A stretch of DNA of 64,000 nt. Source: Hoplostethus atlanticus (taxonomy: Eukaryota > Chordata > Actinopteri > Trachichthyiformes > Trachichthyidae). Positions 48,812 to 61,822 of this stretch are shown one piece after another; position 1 is the stretch's first letter; each line of letters begins with the position of its first letter. The stretch lies in NCBI GenBank assembly GCA_034670405.1, contig JAXDDX010000046.1, forward strand, positions 682,001 through 746,000. Direction: 5' to 3'. Both the position numbers and the translations under genes were made by a program. The notes beneath the pieces were generated by a model. It was not told the DNA's origin. It did no database searches and saw only the letters and a program-made list of their open reading frames with translations.

Positions 48812-51800
48812 TGTATTTGCACATGTGTTAATGGATCTGTGTGTGTGTGTGTGTGTGTGTGTGTGAGTGAGCCTGTGTGTGTTTAAAGACATGGGAAGAG
48901 ATTTGTTGCCGGGAACTGAGATGTTTTGAGCTCTGTGTGAGGGTGCGAGTTTGATGTTGCGCAGTGCTGGAGACTGTTGCTGACTTGAGGCTGAGATTTA
49001 GGAATGCTGTTATAAGCACATAGTTGACCTTGAAGGGAGGCTTATGTGTTCCCACAGAGCAGTCATTTGTCATTACGCTCCCTTTCGAGAGCAAACACCA
49101 CTGGAAATGGGTTTTGCAATGCAGTGGAGGGACTACAGAGATGCGTCCTGTTGAAACAAGAAAATTGTCTCCCATATGTGATAAGTGGATTTCCAGTTAG
49201 TTGCTGATGACTGCATACCCCTAAGGAGAACTCGCTTAGCTAGTGTTAGATACCCACTAACAAATGTCTTCACCCCCCTGTTTGATCTTACTAAAACGTT
49301 AGTGAGGAACCCTTTTAAAGTCTTTCCATGCACGTATAACTGCTGCAACTTGAACCCCCGACCACCTCCCATGTCTTGTCCTCTCCTGTAACACCGTTGT
49401 TGCTCCAGCTAGCTATCATCTCACTCAAACTGGACATCTGACAGTAGCAGTGCAGGTTTGCCAGAGGTCTGAACGCAGTTACTGTGTGTTTGTGTTATAT
49501 TTCAAAGGGTTCTTTAAATGTTCACTCCTGACTCATAAAAGCTCAGCGCTTTCCTCTCCAGTTGGCCCAGGCGCTCGGCTCTAGTCTGGCAGATTGACTC
49601 CCGGGTTTCCTGCCCGGACCCTGGCCCATGTTGTGCTTGGATTTTTGGTTTCTCCAGAGGCTTGAATTCAGCACACACTTCTCCACTCATAACAGTCCTA
49701 GATGTTGAGCAGAGAAGGGAAATCGTTCTCACTCAAAATGAGTTTCATACTGCCAAAGAGGTCTCTTGGCTCTTATTTCTAAAACTAGCCCTTCTCTGTT
49801 ATTGATTACACATGAATACTCTTGGGACATAGTAGTATTTCTTTACTTCTTCTCTCACTGTTGTGTTGACCCTTGCAGTCCTTATTATGGCTGCTTGTTG
49901 TTAGTGACACAGGGATTGAAGCGTACTCTACTGTTATTCCATTAGTCGCCCCGGATAAAGACGTCAGCTAAATGCCTAAAATATAGGAAGCAAAATAAGA
50001 CGGAGGGAGGGATCGTCAACAGAGGGCAGGTGAGGGAAGGTGCACACACACACTGGCCTCTTTGTTGATGTAAGCAGGGCTGAAGAGATGTCTCCAGCTG
50101 CCAGTGTACCTGTCCCGTGTTGTCTGTACAGATGACCGCTATCCCAGCGCTTGGCCTCTTTCTATAGACGCAGAGGTCAGGATGAGCAAGTTGTGTAATT
50201 CTGTACTTGCTGACCATGCCACTGTTCTCCCCTCTGTCTGCACCCGGCTCAGTGTGCCACCGCCTGGCCCACTCTGTTTGCTCTACAGTCCTATAGGTTA
50301 CACAACCACTCGCCTATATCGCCCCTGCAGTGTGTCTGTGTGTGTGTACATGTGTGTGTAATGAATGAATGTGTACACAGTGATATAAAGACGCCACGGT
50401 AGCTAACCAAAGATATCTTGGTTACACTGATATCTGTGTCTCATCATGTGCTGCTGTGTGTTTGCAAGCAACAGCTGAGTGAACGCAGGTGAGATTAGTC
50501 TCCGGCGTGATGCACGTGTTATTAAATATATTATAGGCCTGTTCAAAGTAGATTTGTCTACGATGTGTATATCGTGCAGCTTCATGCATGCGTTGTGCAG
50601 CCCTAGTATGTGTGCGTCTAGAAAGGGGTATTCTTCATCACAGAAGCTTGCAATTTAAATCTCAATCCCCTTGTAGCTTTTACATCCCTCTTACATACAC
50701 ATGCACACACACATTCACACCTCTGTGTTATCAGCGGTGTAGCTTTTCCTCAGGCTGTGTAATTGGCTGCTCCTCGCAGGAAATGAGGGGGTGCTGGCTG
50801 TCGTCTTTGTCTTAATCCAGCGGATCACACTCGCACACAAACCAGCATGGGGGCAGAGCCTATCTCCGCTCAGCAGATAAACGACTGGAAAAGACAGAAG
50901 GAGGGAGGGAGATGGACAGGGGTATTTAAAGGGGAGATAGGAGAGAAGGGAGGCAACCGTTTCCATCTTATCCAATATGCCCATCTACCGTTTTCAATCA
51001 AACCCTGATTGCTGAGCCTCATGTGGGCGGGTCACTCGGCTCTAGCCTGACCAGTCAGCGGGGACCAACTTCAGTTAGACAGCCCAGTCACGGGTTGTCT
51101 TTCGTACCTGCCTCCCTTTTCAAAAGTCAACAAAGTTGTTTCTCTTGATTAGATTTGAAACCGACGGTTAGATAACAGGCATTCCTTTCAGCTGACGCCG
51201 AGCTGTGAAAGGACTGGCTGGCTGTGTGTTTCCTCCACATGCTTTTCCACTTGATTGTTTTCATTTGAACTTTGGCCAGTCATAAGCCAGCTCACGGCAG
51301 GGTGGCACACTTGGAAATGCAACTTTTCCTTCTTCAAATAACCTGATTGGGTTCAGCTTTACTAGTTTATTCTTTGTTTTTGTCCATATAGTTCAAGCTT
51401 TCCCATAATGCAGTATTACAGGTGCTCCAAATATTGATTTTCAACTATGTCCATCAAATACAACATAATTAGCTAGGGTGCTACGGGTCATTTTGTGTGT
51501 TCACTAATGTCAAACTAATGTCAAGAGTCCGTTGCTATCATAGATTAGCCCCTCACCACAGTCTACATTACTGTCTTTCATTTTGGCTCCAAACACTTGA
51601 TGCCATTGACCTCATCTTCACTTGCTATTCACAGGGTATTAACCACTGATAGCTACACTCTCTATGTCTGTAACATGGTGTTTGTCACTGCTCACGACCC
51701 AACACCCTCCTCACAGGTGCTGTGACTAACCCCATGCTTACTAACCAGCTTAGCTTATCTCATTCCTGTTTCTGTTGTTCCTGTCTCCATGCTCTCATCA

Positions 51801-54800
51801 ACCAATGCACCATCATCATTCTCTCCTCTCCATCCCCTCCGCCATCTTTCCCTCATCTCTGCACTGCTCAGCTGCGAGAAGGCCACTTGATTTGGACAAA
51901 AACAAACGTCACGGCTCTGGTTCCCCCGGCCGATCCAACGACACTTCTGCCTCAGGCTCACATCGCGATCGTTCCCCAGATAATAGCTCATCGGAGCCCA
52001 AAAGGAGCAGGTACCCAAGACATGAACCTGCAGCACCCCACAGCCACTCCAGACACCCTGAGCACCACCTAGTGGCAGAAGGAGGGCGTAGCAGGTACGC
52101 AGATCCATACCCGGAGCACTTACTGCCCCCCAGAGGCAAGCATGGGGACAGGTACCCAGACAATCATCCCACTGAAACTGGCAGAGCCAAGGGCCAAAGG
52201 GGGGAGGATGCAGAGAGGGTGGTGAGGAGGAAGGAGAGACCAGCCAGGCCACCCCCACCACATAGCCCCATAGAGAACAGACACAGGGACCGAGAGAGGG
52301 ACAGACACCGAGACCGAGAGAGGGGCAGGAACCTGGAATGGGAGAGAGATGTAGGAAAGGACCAAAGGAGAGACAGAGAGCGGGAGCCCAGGTGGGACAA
52401 AGAGAGGGAGAGAGAAGGAGGCAGAGAGAAGGAGAGACCCAGAGACCGAGGACTGAGCGAGGACGGACAGAGAGAGAGAGACCGGCAGAGACATAAAGAC
52501 AAAGACCGACACCGAGCGAGGACCAGGAGCAGAGAGCGGGGACTCGAGCAGGACTCGGAGCCTGCGCCGGGCCACAGCAGGGACCGGCTCAGGGAGGACA
52601 GGGCTTCCTGGGAGGAGGAGGAGGATGACGGTGAGAGGGAGAGGAGGGCCGGGGGCCGGCAGCGGGTCCTCTCCGGCCCCGGGGACGTCTTTGAGGAGCA
52701 CGGGAACGATGAAGGGAGAGGGGAGACGAGGGAGTTGGGGGACCCTCGGCAAGGGGAGGGTCCTGGCAGTGAAGGGAGTCATACTCACCCCGTCAGAGAG
52801 ACAGGTACCGCCCTGAGCCCACCTCTGGGCCCCGCGGGTGTATGTGTGGTGTGCTGGGGTGTGTATGGGTTTGCTTTTTGGCTGGGGCTTCTGGTGATTG
52901 GTTGAACCCCCCTAACATCACAATCACTAATGATGACACTTATCTTCTTCCTCTTCTTCTCTGCTTTTCTCCTGATCTCGAAATGTGACGACGTGGATAA
53001 TGATGACGATTTCTCTGTAATTGCTGATGACTGGTGATTCAGACGTGGACGGTTCAAACACATTTTTTTGTATTGATTGAATTTGCTGCTGTTGCGGTGT
53101 GGGGGTGGTTTGCTTATTCTGACACTGCCGGGCTAGATGCATCGGGCAAGGAGTAAGCAAGCAAGTACAGTGTGTTGAAATTGAAATGTGCGTTGTGATT
53201 TTTCCAGTAGAATAGCTCCATGGTGATTCATTTAACCACGTCATCAGTCACTCTTTCAATATGGCATTCGTAAAGGGCTTCAGGGTTGGTAGGCTGGTTG
53301 TACTCCTATTGAAGTATCTGGTCCCAAATCTGTCACAAGCTATCAAATAAATAGCCAAAATGTCGAAAACCAGTGGAGATGCACTGCAGCCCTTTTGGGT
53401 GCCTTTTGGTGATGATGGGAGTCCCATTGCATCCGTCTTAAACAGTGTGGTGCCGTCCGCAGGTCGCATCGTACAACGAGGGAGTGGATCAACAGGAAGT
53501 GAGTATGGGCTGAGCGAGGCCACCCAGGGGCTGACGAAACTGGACCTCCGCGAGCAGGAGTTCAAGGACATGGAGGTGGCCAGGAAGCTGCAGGAGGAGG
53601 AGATCAAGGTGAGGGAAACAAAGACGCACAATTCGAGTTTGTGTGCTTTGTAGATATAAAATGTATGATTTTGTGCAGGTGAAATAAAAGCATCATAGAA
53701 ACAAACCACTAGAAAATCAACAGGATAACAGAAACCATTTTATGGTGCGTAGGTCTTATACCACTGACAACTCTTCCCCCTTCAAGCTGCCAACTAATGC
53801 TAAGAGATCCCAAGATGCCTACTGTGCATGTTAGAAGTGCACGCATGAATCCCTGTTTCTGGTAATAACCCGACACCAACCTGAAGTACTTGTACTTTTG
53901 CTGAAAGTGTGAGTACCAGCACACGGCTCTTTGATAATGCTGAAATGTTATTTATCTCCAAATTACACCAGTATTGAGCTTTCTGTAGAATAAAGTAGTT
54001 GGCATAATACAAACAATAGACCTTAAAAGTGCTTGTTTTTCAAAAAAAGGTATAAGCACATCTCCGGTTTAGATGGTGGTGTCTACATGATTCTTTTGAT
54101 GTCGCTATGAATGCTCACCCTGGCACGAAGGATTGTTACTTCAAATACTGTGTATTTGTAAATACCGGTGGTAAGTTTAGTTCACATTCTTCGCCTACTT
54201 GTATAAATAAACATCACAACTACACTCTCAATCGAGATGCATTGTCTTAAGGTAACTTTTTTCCAAGCTGATATGAAAGAAACAATGGACTAGCATGATG
54301 GGATGCAGCGATATAACTTCTAAGCTCTAAAAGCCTTTGAAGCCGTAGATGTCACAAGTCTATTAAAAGGGCTCCATCTGAGAAAGTCACTTCCCATGTT
54401 ATATAATGAAAGTGGAAACTGTGTTCTGGGAGAAATATGACTGGAAAATGTGACGTTTTGATTGTTTCTTGTTTGCAGGCAAGTAAGACGGACAGGCGTG
54501 CAGCCCAAATGGCGCATGATGAGGTGAGTGGGCGGAGGTAGCGCCAAGCCTGGAAACTTTCTCTCATTTCTTTTCTGTCCCCAACTATTTATCCTTTAAT
54601 TTCCTGTGTTATATCCCCCCAGCTTGTTTCTAGTTTTACAGTCGTACTATTGCTGCACAAGACATAATAGTTATTAAATGTTCTTTAGAAATAGATGCTG
54701 TGAAGGAGATGTTTTCAGAATGCTTTCTTGATCCCTGTGGAGACATTTAGTTGTCATCCAGCAGTTAAAATACACATTGTGGAGTGTCCACATATCAAAT

Positions 54801-55852
54801 GACAAGAAATGCGCTTGACGTTTCGCCCACTCGTATCAGGAAGGAGGAGGTTTTTCTGTGGTTGTGGACACCGTTCCAATATATTTTGCTCTGGTAGGAA
54901 GTTGCGCGGCATCTGATGGAACAAGAGAAGAAGGACTACAAGAAGAACAGAGAAAGGGAGAAAGAGAGGGAACGAGAGAAGGAGAAGGAGAGGATGGCTA
55001 TGGAAAGGAGGAGGCCAGTGGGAGACTACAGGGTGATTTTCCTTAAACCATACTCATTTTTTTCATTTATTTTGGAGCAAATTATTGTCTCTGTGAATTT
55101 ATCAGTTATTTTCCGTAAATGTATCTGTGATATTAATCATATTTCCGCTACGGTACGAGAACGATGATTTCTGGCTGCCACACTAGAGTGAGTAGACCAC
55201 TGTTAAAAAAAAAACGTTTTCCACTGTGGGTTCCAGCCAAACTCGGAGGAGGCGGTCCGACCCAGATCACGAGAGGAGCATGACTACCAGAGGCAGAGGA
55301 ACCACAACAAGCCTGCCAGGTACAAGACTCATCGCAACTCAGTATACTCAATAGAATTACAAAGTATTGCCTGATAATAAGCCAGAAGGTAGAAACTCTC
55401 AAACACTTTCATTAATTGAAAGTCTCTCTCTGTTCTCAGGCCTCCCCAGCCCAGTGCACATGACTATGAGAATGTGAACTCCAGCTCTGGCTACTCGGAC
55501 AACCCCTTCTCCCCCCGCGCTCCCTCCAGACCTGAGGCTGCATACAAAGGCATGTCCATGTACTAGAGCTGCAGGCTTCACTTGGGCCCGATATACCACC
55601 TGAGTAAATTAGGGTGCACCCGATGTTGAAGCAGAGTTTTTGGTGGCTCGATGTGATTCTGTTCACTTGATAGTTTTAGAATATTTAGCAAATGTACTAG
55701 AAAGGAAGTGGTGATTGTGGTTTTGCTGCTGGATGGATTTCCAGGGCTGCAGACTCGACACAATCTGAGTTAGTGACTCGCCATTTTCTGACATGATCCT
55801 GATACCAGCTCTGTCTCTCCCATCTCTTCCAGGTGCCTATTACAGGCAGTGA
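39257..55852 (+). CDS. ccdc50: Coiled-coil domain-containing protein 50 (Ymer)
   Basis: Exons: 39,257-39,305; 43,151-43,213; 45,894-46,023; 47,678-47,768; 48,608-48,710; 51,872-52,804; 53,463-53,608; 54,479-54,523; 54,898-55,032; 55,237-55,319; 55,440-55,549 plus 55,833-55,852, or 55,440-55,566 read through. Phases agree at every junction, giving 635 (or 634) residues with exon 6 and about 324 without. It starts [20 protein letters not shown], matching human CCDC50, then a coiled coil ([30 protein letters not shown]). Two ubiquitin-binding MIU-type helices follow: [13 protein letters not shown] and [14 protein letters not shown]. Human CCDC50 is a cytosolic K63-ubiquitin-binding adaptor that dampens NF-kB and RIG-I-like receptor signalling and is tyrosine-phosphorylated after EGF. 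The donors of exons 3 (GTGGGT) and 5 (GTGGGG) are weak. Confidence 0.93.
39306..43150 (+). other. CCDC50 intron 1
   Basis: 3.8-kb intron, GTAATA donor and TTTCCGCAG acceptor. No nested gene or RNA recognised; the 157-codon frame near 39,832 has no protein-like features. Confidence 0.6.
43214..45893 (+). other. CCDC50 intron 2
   Basis: GTAAGT donor and TGTCCGCAG acceptor. Contains a (TTA)n microsatellite at 44,240-44,280; nothing else recognised. Confidence 0.6.
46106..46257 (+). mobile_element. tRNA-derived SINE in CCDC50 intron 3
   Basis: Has a pol III B box (GGTTCGATCCC) near 46,164, the conserved fish SINE/LINE-tail block GTCGCTTTGGATAAGAGCGT, and a (TAATG)n 3' tail. Not a tRNA gene: no cloverleaf can be closed. 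Confidence 0.8.
46602..46842. repeat. Two (AC)n microsatellites in CCDC50 intron 3
   Basis: AC runs at 46,602-46,647 and 46,813-46,842. Cys-Val frames on the minus strand are shadows. Confidence 0.9.
48774..48868. repeat. Two (GT)n microsatellites in CCDC50 intron 5
   Basis: GT runs at 48,774-48,810 and 48,838-48,868, starting just after exon 5. Confidence 0.9.
49943..49982 (+). mobile_element. SINE 3' fragment in CCDC50 intron 5
   Basis: TAGTCGCCCCGGATAAAGAC followed by GTCAGCTAAATGCCTAA is a diverged copy of the same conserved block as in the SINE at 46,106-46,257. Confidence 0.5.
51872..52804 (+). CDS. ccdc50: CCDC50 exon 6: large cassette exon, Arg/Asp/Glu-rich
   Basis: 933 bases, open throughout, acceptor CACTGCTCAG and donor GTACCG. 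It starts and ends in phase 1, as do its neighbours, so skipping keeps frame. Human CCDC50 has a large alternative exon at this place. It encodes 311 residues: a Ser/Arg part, the proline motif ERPARPPPP, and long RER/RDR charged repeats of RS/RD-domain type, probably disordered. The weak donor of exon 5 fits alternative use. Open frames on the opposite strand are shadows of its charged repeats. Confidence 0.85.
55833..55852 (+). CDS. ccdc50: Likely CCDC50 terminal exon reached by a GC-AG intron
   Basis: A strong acceptor (CTCCCATCTCTTCCAG) is followed by G-A-Y-Y-R-Q-stop. Joined after ...Y-K-(G at 55,549), where the donor would be GCATGT, it gives YKGAYYRQ, parallel to the human C-terminus HKGFHYKH. 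Reading through the GC donor gives KGMSMY-stop at 55,564-55,566 instead. Confidence 0.55.
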
Positions 55853-58260
55853 CTCAGGCCCCCTACGCTGTCCAGCCATTCTGTCGGTTCTCCTTTGTCA
55901 TCTTTCTTATTCATCTATTTTTTTTCCCCTTCACGCTCTCAAGAGGCTTGGGACAATCTAACAAGTTGGCGATGGGATTTTTCGAACACCCTCCAGTTGG
56001 CCCAGAGTTTACAAAGTGGGTGTCTTCGAGTGCTGGAACCATGCTCACCTTTACTTTCTCGTTCGTTAAATGTTAATATTATTGTTATTCCTTTTAACTG
56101 GCTCGACGCCAAGACAAGCCACGAGAGCGGCCTTGTGACATGAACTCCCATGGTTCTTAGCTGTGGAAGTAGAGGAACCAAACCTCTTTTTTTTTCTGTG
56201 GTCGCCACGTCCTGATGTTCCGTCCCGTCTGCGGACCGTGCCGTCACAAGGGCTTAAGGCCTCTGCTGGATATAACCATGCAATCTCAATTTCCTCATCG
56301 CTCTCCATGGGATGTGCCTGCCTTTGATCCAACATGGCTGCTACAGTGTCTTAGATGCAAGATGGCAGCTGCTTTGTACTCCCGGGCTGCAGTTCTGTCC
56401 ACTTACTGTGCTGTACAACAAGGCTATACAGGCCCCGTCCATGTGCCACACTGCATAGGACTCCCTCTGAGGGATACGTTTCTCTTGTTTTAGTCACATA
56501 AAACAAAACCTATATCGAGATGCTGGGTGTTTTGGCTGACGTGTTTACCACTCCTTCCGATCCAGAGGTGGTGGTACTTTGTGGTGATCCATGGACTTGT
56601 AGCTGGCTGTAAGCCGTCTTCTTCTGCTTGTGAGGGGTATTTTTTTTTTTTTTTAACCTCATCATGAGAACGGACACGGGCGGCGTGATGATGGACATTC
56701 TGTGTACGGCTCAAGTGTTTCTATGTGCATGCTTACTGAAAGTATACATCTGTGTACATGCATTTCTGTTCTCTATCAAATGATCTGGTTCCCTCTCCAT
56801 TGTCAACAAAGGGTAAAGCCACATATAAAGCCAATAATCTACTACGTGAATGAACAAAATATGTGCTAACCAATATACTGCTGCAAAATATATACTTTTC
56901 TGCCAATATTTAATATCGGCTTGGTCATTTACAAACCAAAACTAGTAGGCCATGTGCTAAACCTGTCAAAAATGGAGTGGTGACAAAATGGAATGCATGT
57001 ACATTGCTGGTCTGTGTGAAACCTGAAATTCATGCTTTTGCTAACAGCATAGACTTAGCATGATTGAACATTTGCTCTCTTTGGTTTATTTAAGTGTAAA
57101 TAACGTCTGAATTGTTTCTAACTGTGCTCCCACGTCATCTTCCCCATTGTGGAAAATACAGGATTCTCTCGCCAGTCTCCTACTTCCTGGGTCAGACTAG
57201 TTATCTTAGAGATTTGAGACGGAGCTTTTTAATTTATTGTTTATTTTTTATGCATTGTTACTTTCCCCACAATTTGTCCCCATAGTTTCCATTCCCTCTG
57301 TCACTTCCACCCCCTCTTTTTTTTTTGTCTTACTCAAAGGCTAGCGTCACTTCCTGCCTGCAGTAAAAGCAAACATTCCCACAATAAAAATGCATCTGGA
57401 CGGAGGGAATTTCAGTATCAGCTGGGAAAACCATTACATTAGATATAATTCTATTCAAAGGAACCTATTTTAGTTTGTGTTCTCACTGCTCCATTGCCAG
57501 TTATTTTCTGTTCATATTGAATAAGGATAGTGGGCAGTGGCAAATGGAGAACTCATTCAAGCTTCATGAATTTACTGAAGCTTTTGCACCATATCCACAA
57601 AAGGATTTCGTCTTAGACTGACATATATTACCAGTTACAAGTAATCATGTAATAACTGACAGTAGTTATAAACTGGCCTCCTTCAACATGTTTCCCTTCC
57701 TGATTCAGAATCAGTTCGCCTCATATTTAGTATTTTTCTCTCCCTTTGATGTCTTGATTCAAGTGTATGATGTTTGTATTGCTGAAGGCCAAGTGGCAGG
57801 AGTATTTGTCTGATGTTTCTACATGATATGTGCTGATTGTTGCTGACAGAAAGGGATTTGTGCCATATGTATGATTTTTTTTTTTTCAGGGAATTGAAGA
57901 TGGGGAAATCTCAGCTCTCAAAGTTGATATGGTTGTAGCAGAACTACCACGCCCCACTGAGGTGGCGCTCATACTTTAGTCTTTTATGAGAGCACCACCT
58001 TGTGGACATATTGACAATTGAAGAAAAAAAAATGTACAGCAGTGATCCGATCAGGATGTAGTTTGAGTGTATTTGTGGATGTTGTGCATCAATCATTATT
58101 TTGGCTTTGAGTGCAATCCAAACTGAGTTTCAACTTTTCTTTAATCCAGGGCTTGTATGCAATTTTCCAATCATAAATCAACACATGTATGTGTTGGCAC
58201 TTACTGTAACAGAGTTTTTTTTAAGTGAAATGAATAAAGGAATCGCTTTTACCTTTAGCA
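55853..58260 (+). other. CCDC50 3' untranslated region and flank
   Basis: Poly(A) signals AATAAA occur near 57,384 and 58,229 and are candidates for short and long 3' ends. An exon-like piece at 57,890-57,979 (T-rich acceptor, 29 open codons) is present but not tied to any gene. Confidence 0.45.
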
Positions 58261-60330
58261 TCTCAAAATGTAATAAACTATATCAGCATTTCCAAAGGTT
58301 ATGAATATGGTTCATTCATGAAGTCACATTTAGCCCTTGAAACAGATGATGGTACCATAGTCATTATTTAAAGCCAAAGGTTGTAGCTTCTAGTAGCCTT
58401 GATAAATCTGGAAGGGAGGTGTTGACAACTTTTGATAGTAATCAACATGTTGCCGCTCCCATTGCCACAATGGCAGTTAACCAAAAAGATGACATACTGT
58501 CTACTTGTGGAACAGGTTAAAGCATCCAAAGGGGGAAATAAATAACTGGCCACAGAAGCAACGAAATTACGTTTTATGTGTCGTCTTCATGCTCCATCCA
58601 GGCTTGTTCCTGCTGCAGCTGCTACATACTGCCACATTTGGGGTAAATCTGCACACCACGTGATGAAAGACATTTACAATTCTAAACCGATGCTCCTGTA
58701 ACACTGGAATGTATCAGGTTTTGTTGTTTACCTGCAGTCACCAGTGTTGACACAGGTAGTCCTGGTCAATATTCACACTATGTCAACTCTGCACCTCAGA
58801 CTCAGCAGTAACAAATGAAAGGAAAACCTGTTTGAAGAAACCTGTTTCAGCTTCAGTGTGTGTACGCCTCCAGCTGTTTGCATATACAAATGTCGACCAA
58901 ACTAAACTAACTAAAAGCAGTTACAGATAATTAGAGTCACAAACTGCTGTTAATTGCAAACAGAAGAGCTGCTTTTTTTGTGCAATAATTTTCATAAAAG
59001 CTACAATGTATGTGCAACAACTTGCAGCCAGATAGCAGCTGCGTGCACTGCACTATCTTGGTAATGTGCACAAGAATTTAGCTTAATCCTGTGCTCCTTC
59101 ATTGTGCAACAGTTACCTTGTGAGAAGTACTTTGTGTGATTTTGTTACGTAATACATATAGTCAGCGGCGGCCTATATTGTACGCATTTCTAATACTGCA
59201 CTCAGGGAAAGTACAGGTTACACCCATGGGAGTCCAACTCATGCAGGATGAGTGTGCATGAGTGGAGCTGGTTCACCAACATACCTGACATAGTATTGGC
59301 TCCTCTGCATGTGGCAACACCACTGCCCTCAGTGGGTTATGTCACAACCAAACCATTGGAGGCTACACCTCTAAATACAAACAGGTTGTTGGTAGAAGTG
59401 TGTTGAAATAATATTGTAATCTGGCAGAAACCAACTCCCCCTAACTGCTACTGGCCTCAGTGGCTGGTGAAGTTTAAAAATCAGCCACTTTTGATAATTC
59501 ACCAGCTAAAGTGATATTTTTTTAACAAAAACTCTGCTTGGATACTTGCTACATTGATGGTAGAGTAGCATTTGGCTAGTGGCTTGTATGAATAGACATT
59601 CCCAAACTGTAAGGTGATGCAGACTTTTGCACCTTTTTGATCAAGCCGAACTTGAGGCCTCGCTGCTTTCCCACCTGGTTGCTGAAACTGTTGAAATTGA
59701 ACACAGACATTTTTATAAGGCAGTAGCACCGTTCAATTTTGCATGACAGTGTGAAAATGAGTGAAACTACTTCCCAACATACATCCATTCAAATTCTACC
59801 TCATGCCATTCCTGTTCCATCCTTGAGATGTGCATTACACGCACTACCAGAAACAATGACTGAAATTCTTGAGCAATTCCCAGGCAAAGTTTCCAGCGGT
59901 GCGGGTAACAAAAGTGCTGGGAAAATACCCTATAAAGAGAGAAGAGATTACTGTGCTGTACATCAACAATGTCTTTAGCACTGTTTCATCATGCATTGTG
60001 GTCCTGGATCCGCTGTGTTACAACAGAGAAAAAAACACATGCACATTTAATCTGCTGATATTCAAATTGTTTCATATGTTCACTGATGAATTTGAGTCAA
60101 CACTGTGCTGCAGGATCATCCAATACTTGCTGCAACAGACAGAGTCATAGCGCGGTCAGCTGCAACAGGTGTGTGAGCAGGTAAAGGGCTGCGAGTGCAA
60201 ACTGAAATTCAAAAGGGTGATGAATTATGTATCGTGATCAGCAACCCTGCACGTTGTATAAACTGCTGTACAACTAAATACGGTGGAAGTAAAGGCAAAG
60301 CCAAAACCTCGCCCGGGGAAAGGGAACATA
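58261..60330. other. Intergenic region
   Basis: AT-rich; no coding or repeat signal I can support. Confidence 0.5.
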
Positions 60331-60339
60331 TTTGCAGGT

Positions 60340-60596
60340 AATTCAGCTCACCTGTCCCGGCTGGCCTCGTCAGGTCCTTCTGCCCGGCGCAGCGGCGTGT
60401 CAAACGGGATGCTGCGTCAATAGTCACTATAGAGACTTAAATTAACGCTGCGGACTAAATATTGTTCCGTATCTCACCTTGCAGGTAAAGAGGTGAGGTC
60501 GGCTGTCTGTTCACAGGTACACGCCGTGTTGAGACACGGTGGAGACACACGCCTATCACTAGCACGAGCTGGTTCCGCCTACTTATTAGAGAGAGT

Positions 60597-60636
<40 letters not shown>

Positions 60637-60790
60637 TAGAGAGAGAGAGTAAAGTTGCTATCGATCTAGGTTTAAACTCTGCAGGTCGTACCGACAGAAA
60701 CTCCCAACTCAACTCTCAACGCGAGCGTCTCGTGCTCTGCTTTAACCCGGGTCATTTACATTTTTCTCTCTCGGCCTATAAAGCCCGAGG
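60340..60790 (-). promoter_or_regulatory. CpG-richer promoter-like patch with two minus-strand splice donors
   Basis: In an AT-rich setting this patch has many CG pairs. On the minus strand it carries two donor-like sites: GGGACAG then GTGAGC (boundary 60,351/60,352) and CTGCAAG then GTGAGA (boundary 60,477/60,478). This fits alternative first exons of a gene transcribed leftwards or its 5' end, but no coding exon was found. A (GA)n microsatellite lies at 60,606-60,650. Confidence 0.3.
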
Positions 60791-61693
60791 CGCATCTTCA
60801 GGAAAAACCGGTAGAGGTAGTCATAGGAAAAGAACTATTTTGTCAGACACTAAATTATCCCCCAGTCTTTGAGGAGCACTAGAGAAATGGAGAGAATTCA
60901 CACTCCCTGTTTTAGGGGAGGGGAGGTTTTGAATTAAAATGAAAAAGTTAAATTGGTGTTGGTTATATTTAATTTGATACATTCTGTGTGGAAATAACGT
61001 CCAAAATATATGATGCATTTAAACAGCACATTCCTTATTTTGATAGATCTGAACACCTACAGGTAGAAGCAAAAGGTAATTTGCTTCTGCGTCACCGTAT
61101 CTCTAGTATTACTTGTACTTTAACAAGATTACATCAGCTGCTTCTTTTGGAGCCAGGCCTCTATAAAGCCAGAGACTGTCATCCAGAATTTATAGTAGTG
61201 CAGTGAAGGGTGAACTACAAGTACAACTCACTTTATTCACCATTTTAACAAACCTATTTAGGCTGACATAAATCGTTATGACACAAATTCATAGTATTTA
61301 AACAATGCAAAAGCAATAAACAAATGCTTTCCCAAAAATATAACTGGTTTTTTTTCTGTTCATATTGGTGGTTGTTCGATTGGAGGTCTCACTTTACTCA
61401 CCTTTTTTATTCACCACTACATCACTGGTTATAATTTTGGATGTGAAACCAAGCAGTTAAGAATGAGACTCTCAGAGACTCGAAGTCTCTCATAGCCTGT
61501 CAGTAGTAACATGCTGAAGCTGCTGGTTTTCATTCCAGCCATCTAATCAGGGGCTGTTTTACACCAATTTACTACCTGGTAGGATAGAAAACCAGCAGTA
61601 CTCTGGATCCTGAGGACCAGAAAACCACTGTCCTAAAGTGTTAAACGTATTAGGCAAGCATGGGCAGCCATGTGCCGTGGAGTGCCAGAAGTG

Positions 61694-61822
61694 TGCAGGT
61701 TTTCATTCCAACCAGTCACTACATCAGGTGTGTTCACTGATCAGTTCCCCCTCTCTGGTTGAAGTTGTGCTAATCAAGTGAAATCAGCTTCTGTAGTCTT
61801 TGGTTGGAATGAAACCCTGCCA
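61694..61822. repeat. Small inverted-repeat element
   Basis: TGCAGGTTTTCATTCCAACCA at the left is matched by an inverted copy TTGGTTGGAATGAAACCCTG at 61,798-61,822, about 85 bases apart. Typical of small hairpin or MITE-like repeats in fish; family not known. Confidence 0.5.

Noticed and set aside
51755-52788. Long minus-strand frames of 168-222 codons
   Set aside because: Antisense of the low-complexity RER/RDR repeats of CCDC50 exon 6.
57890-57979. Exon-like piece: strong acceptor then 29 open codons to TAG
   Set aside because: No CCDC50 exon of the right phase needs it, and short open stretches after T-rich runs are common; left as unproven.
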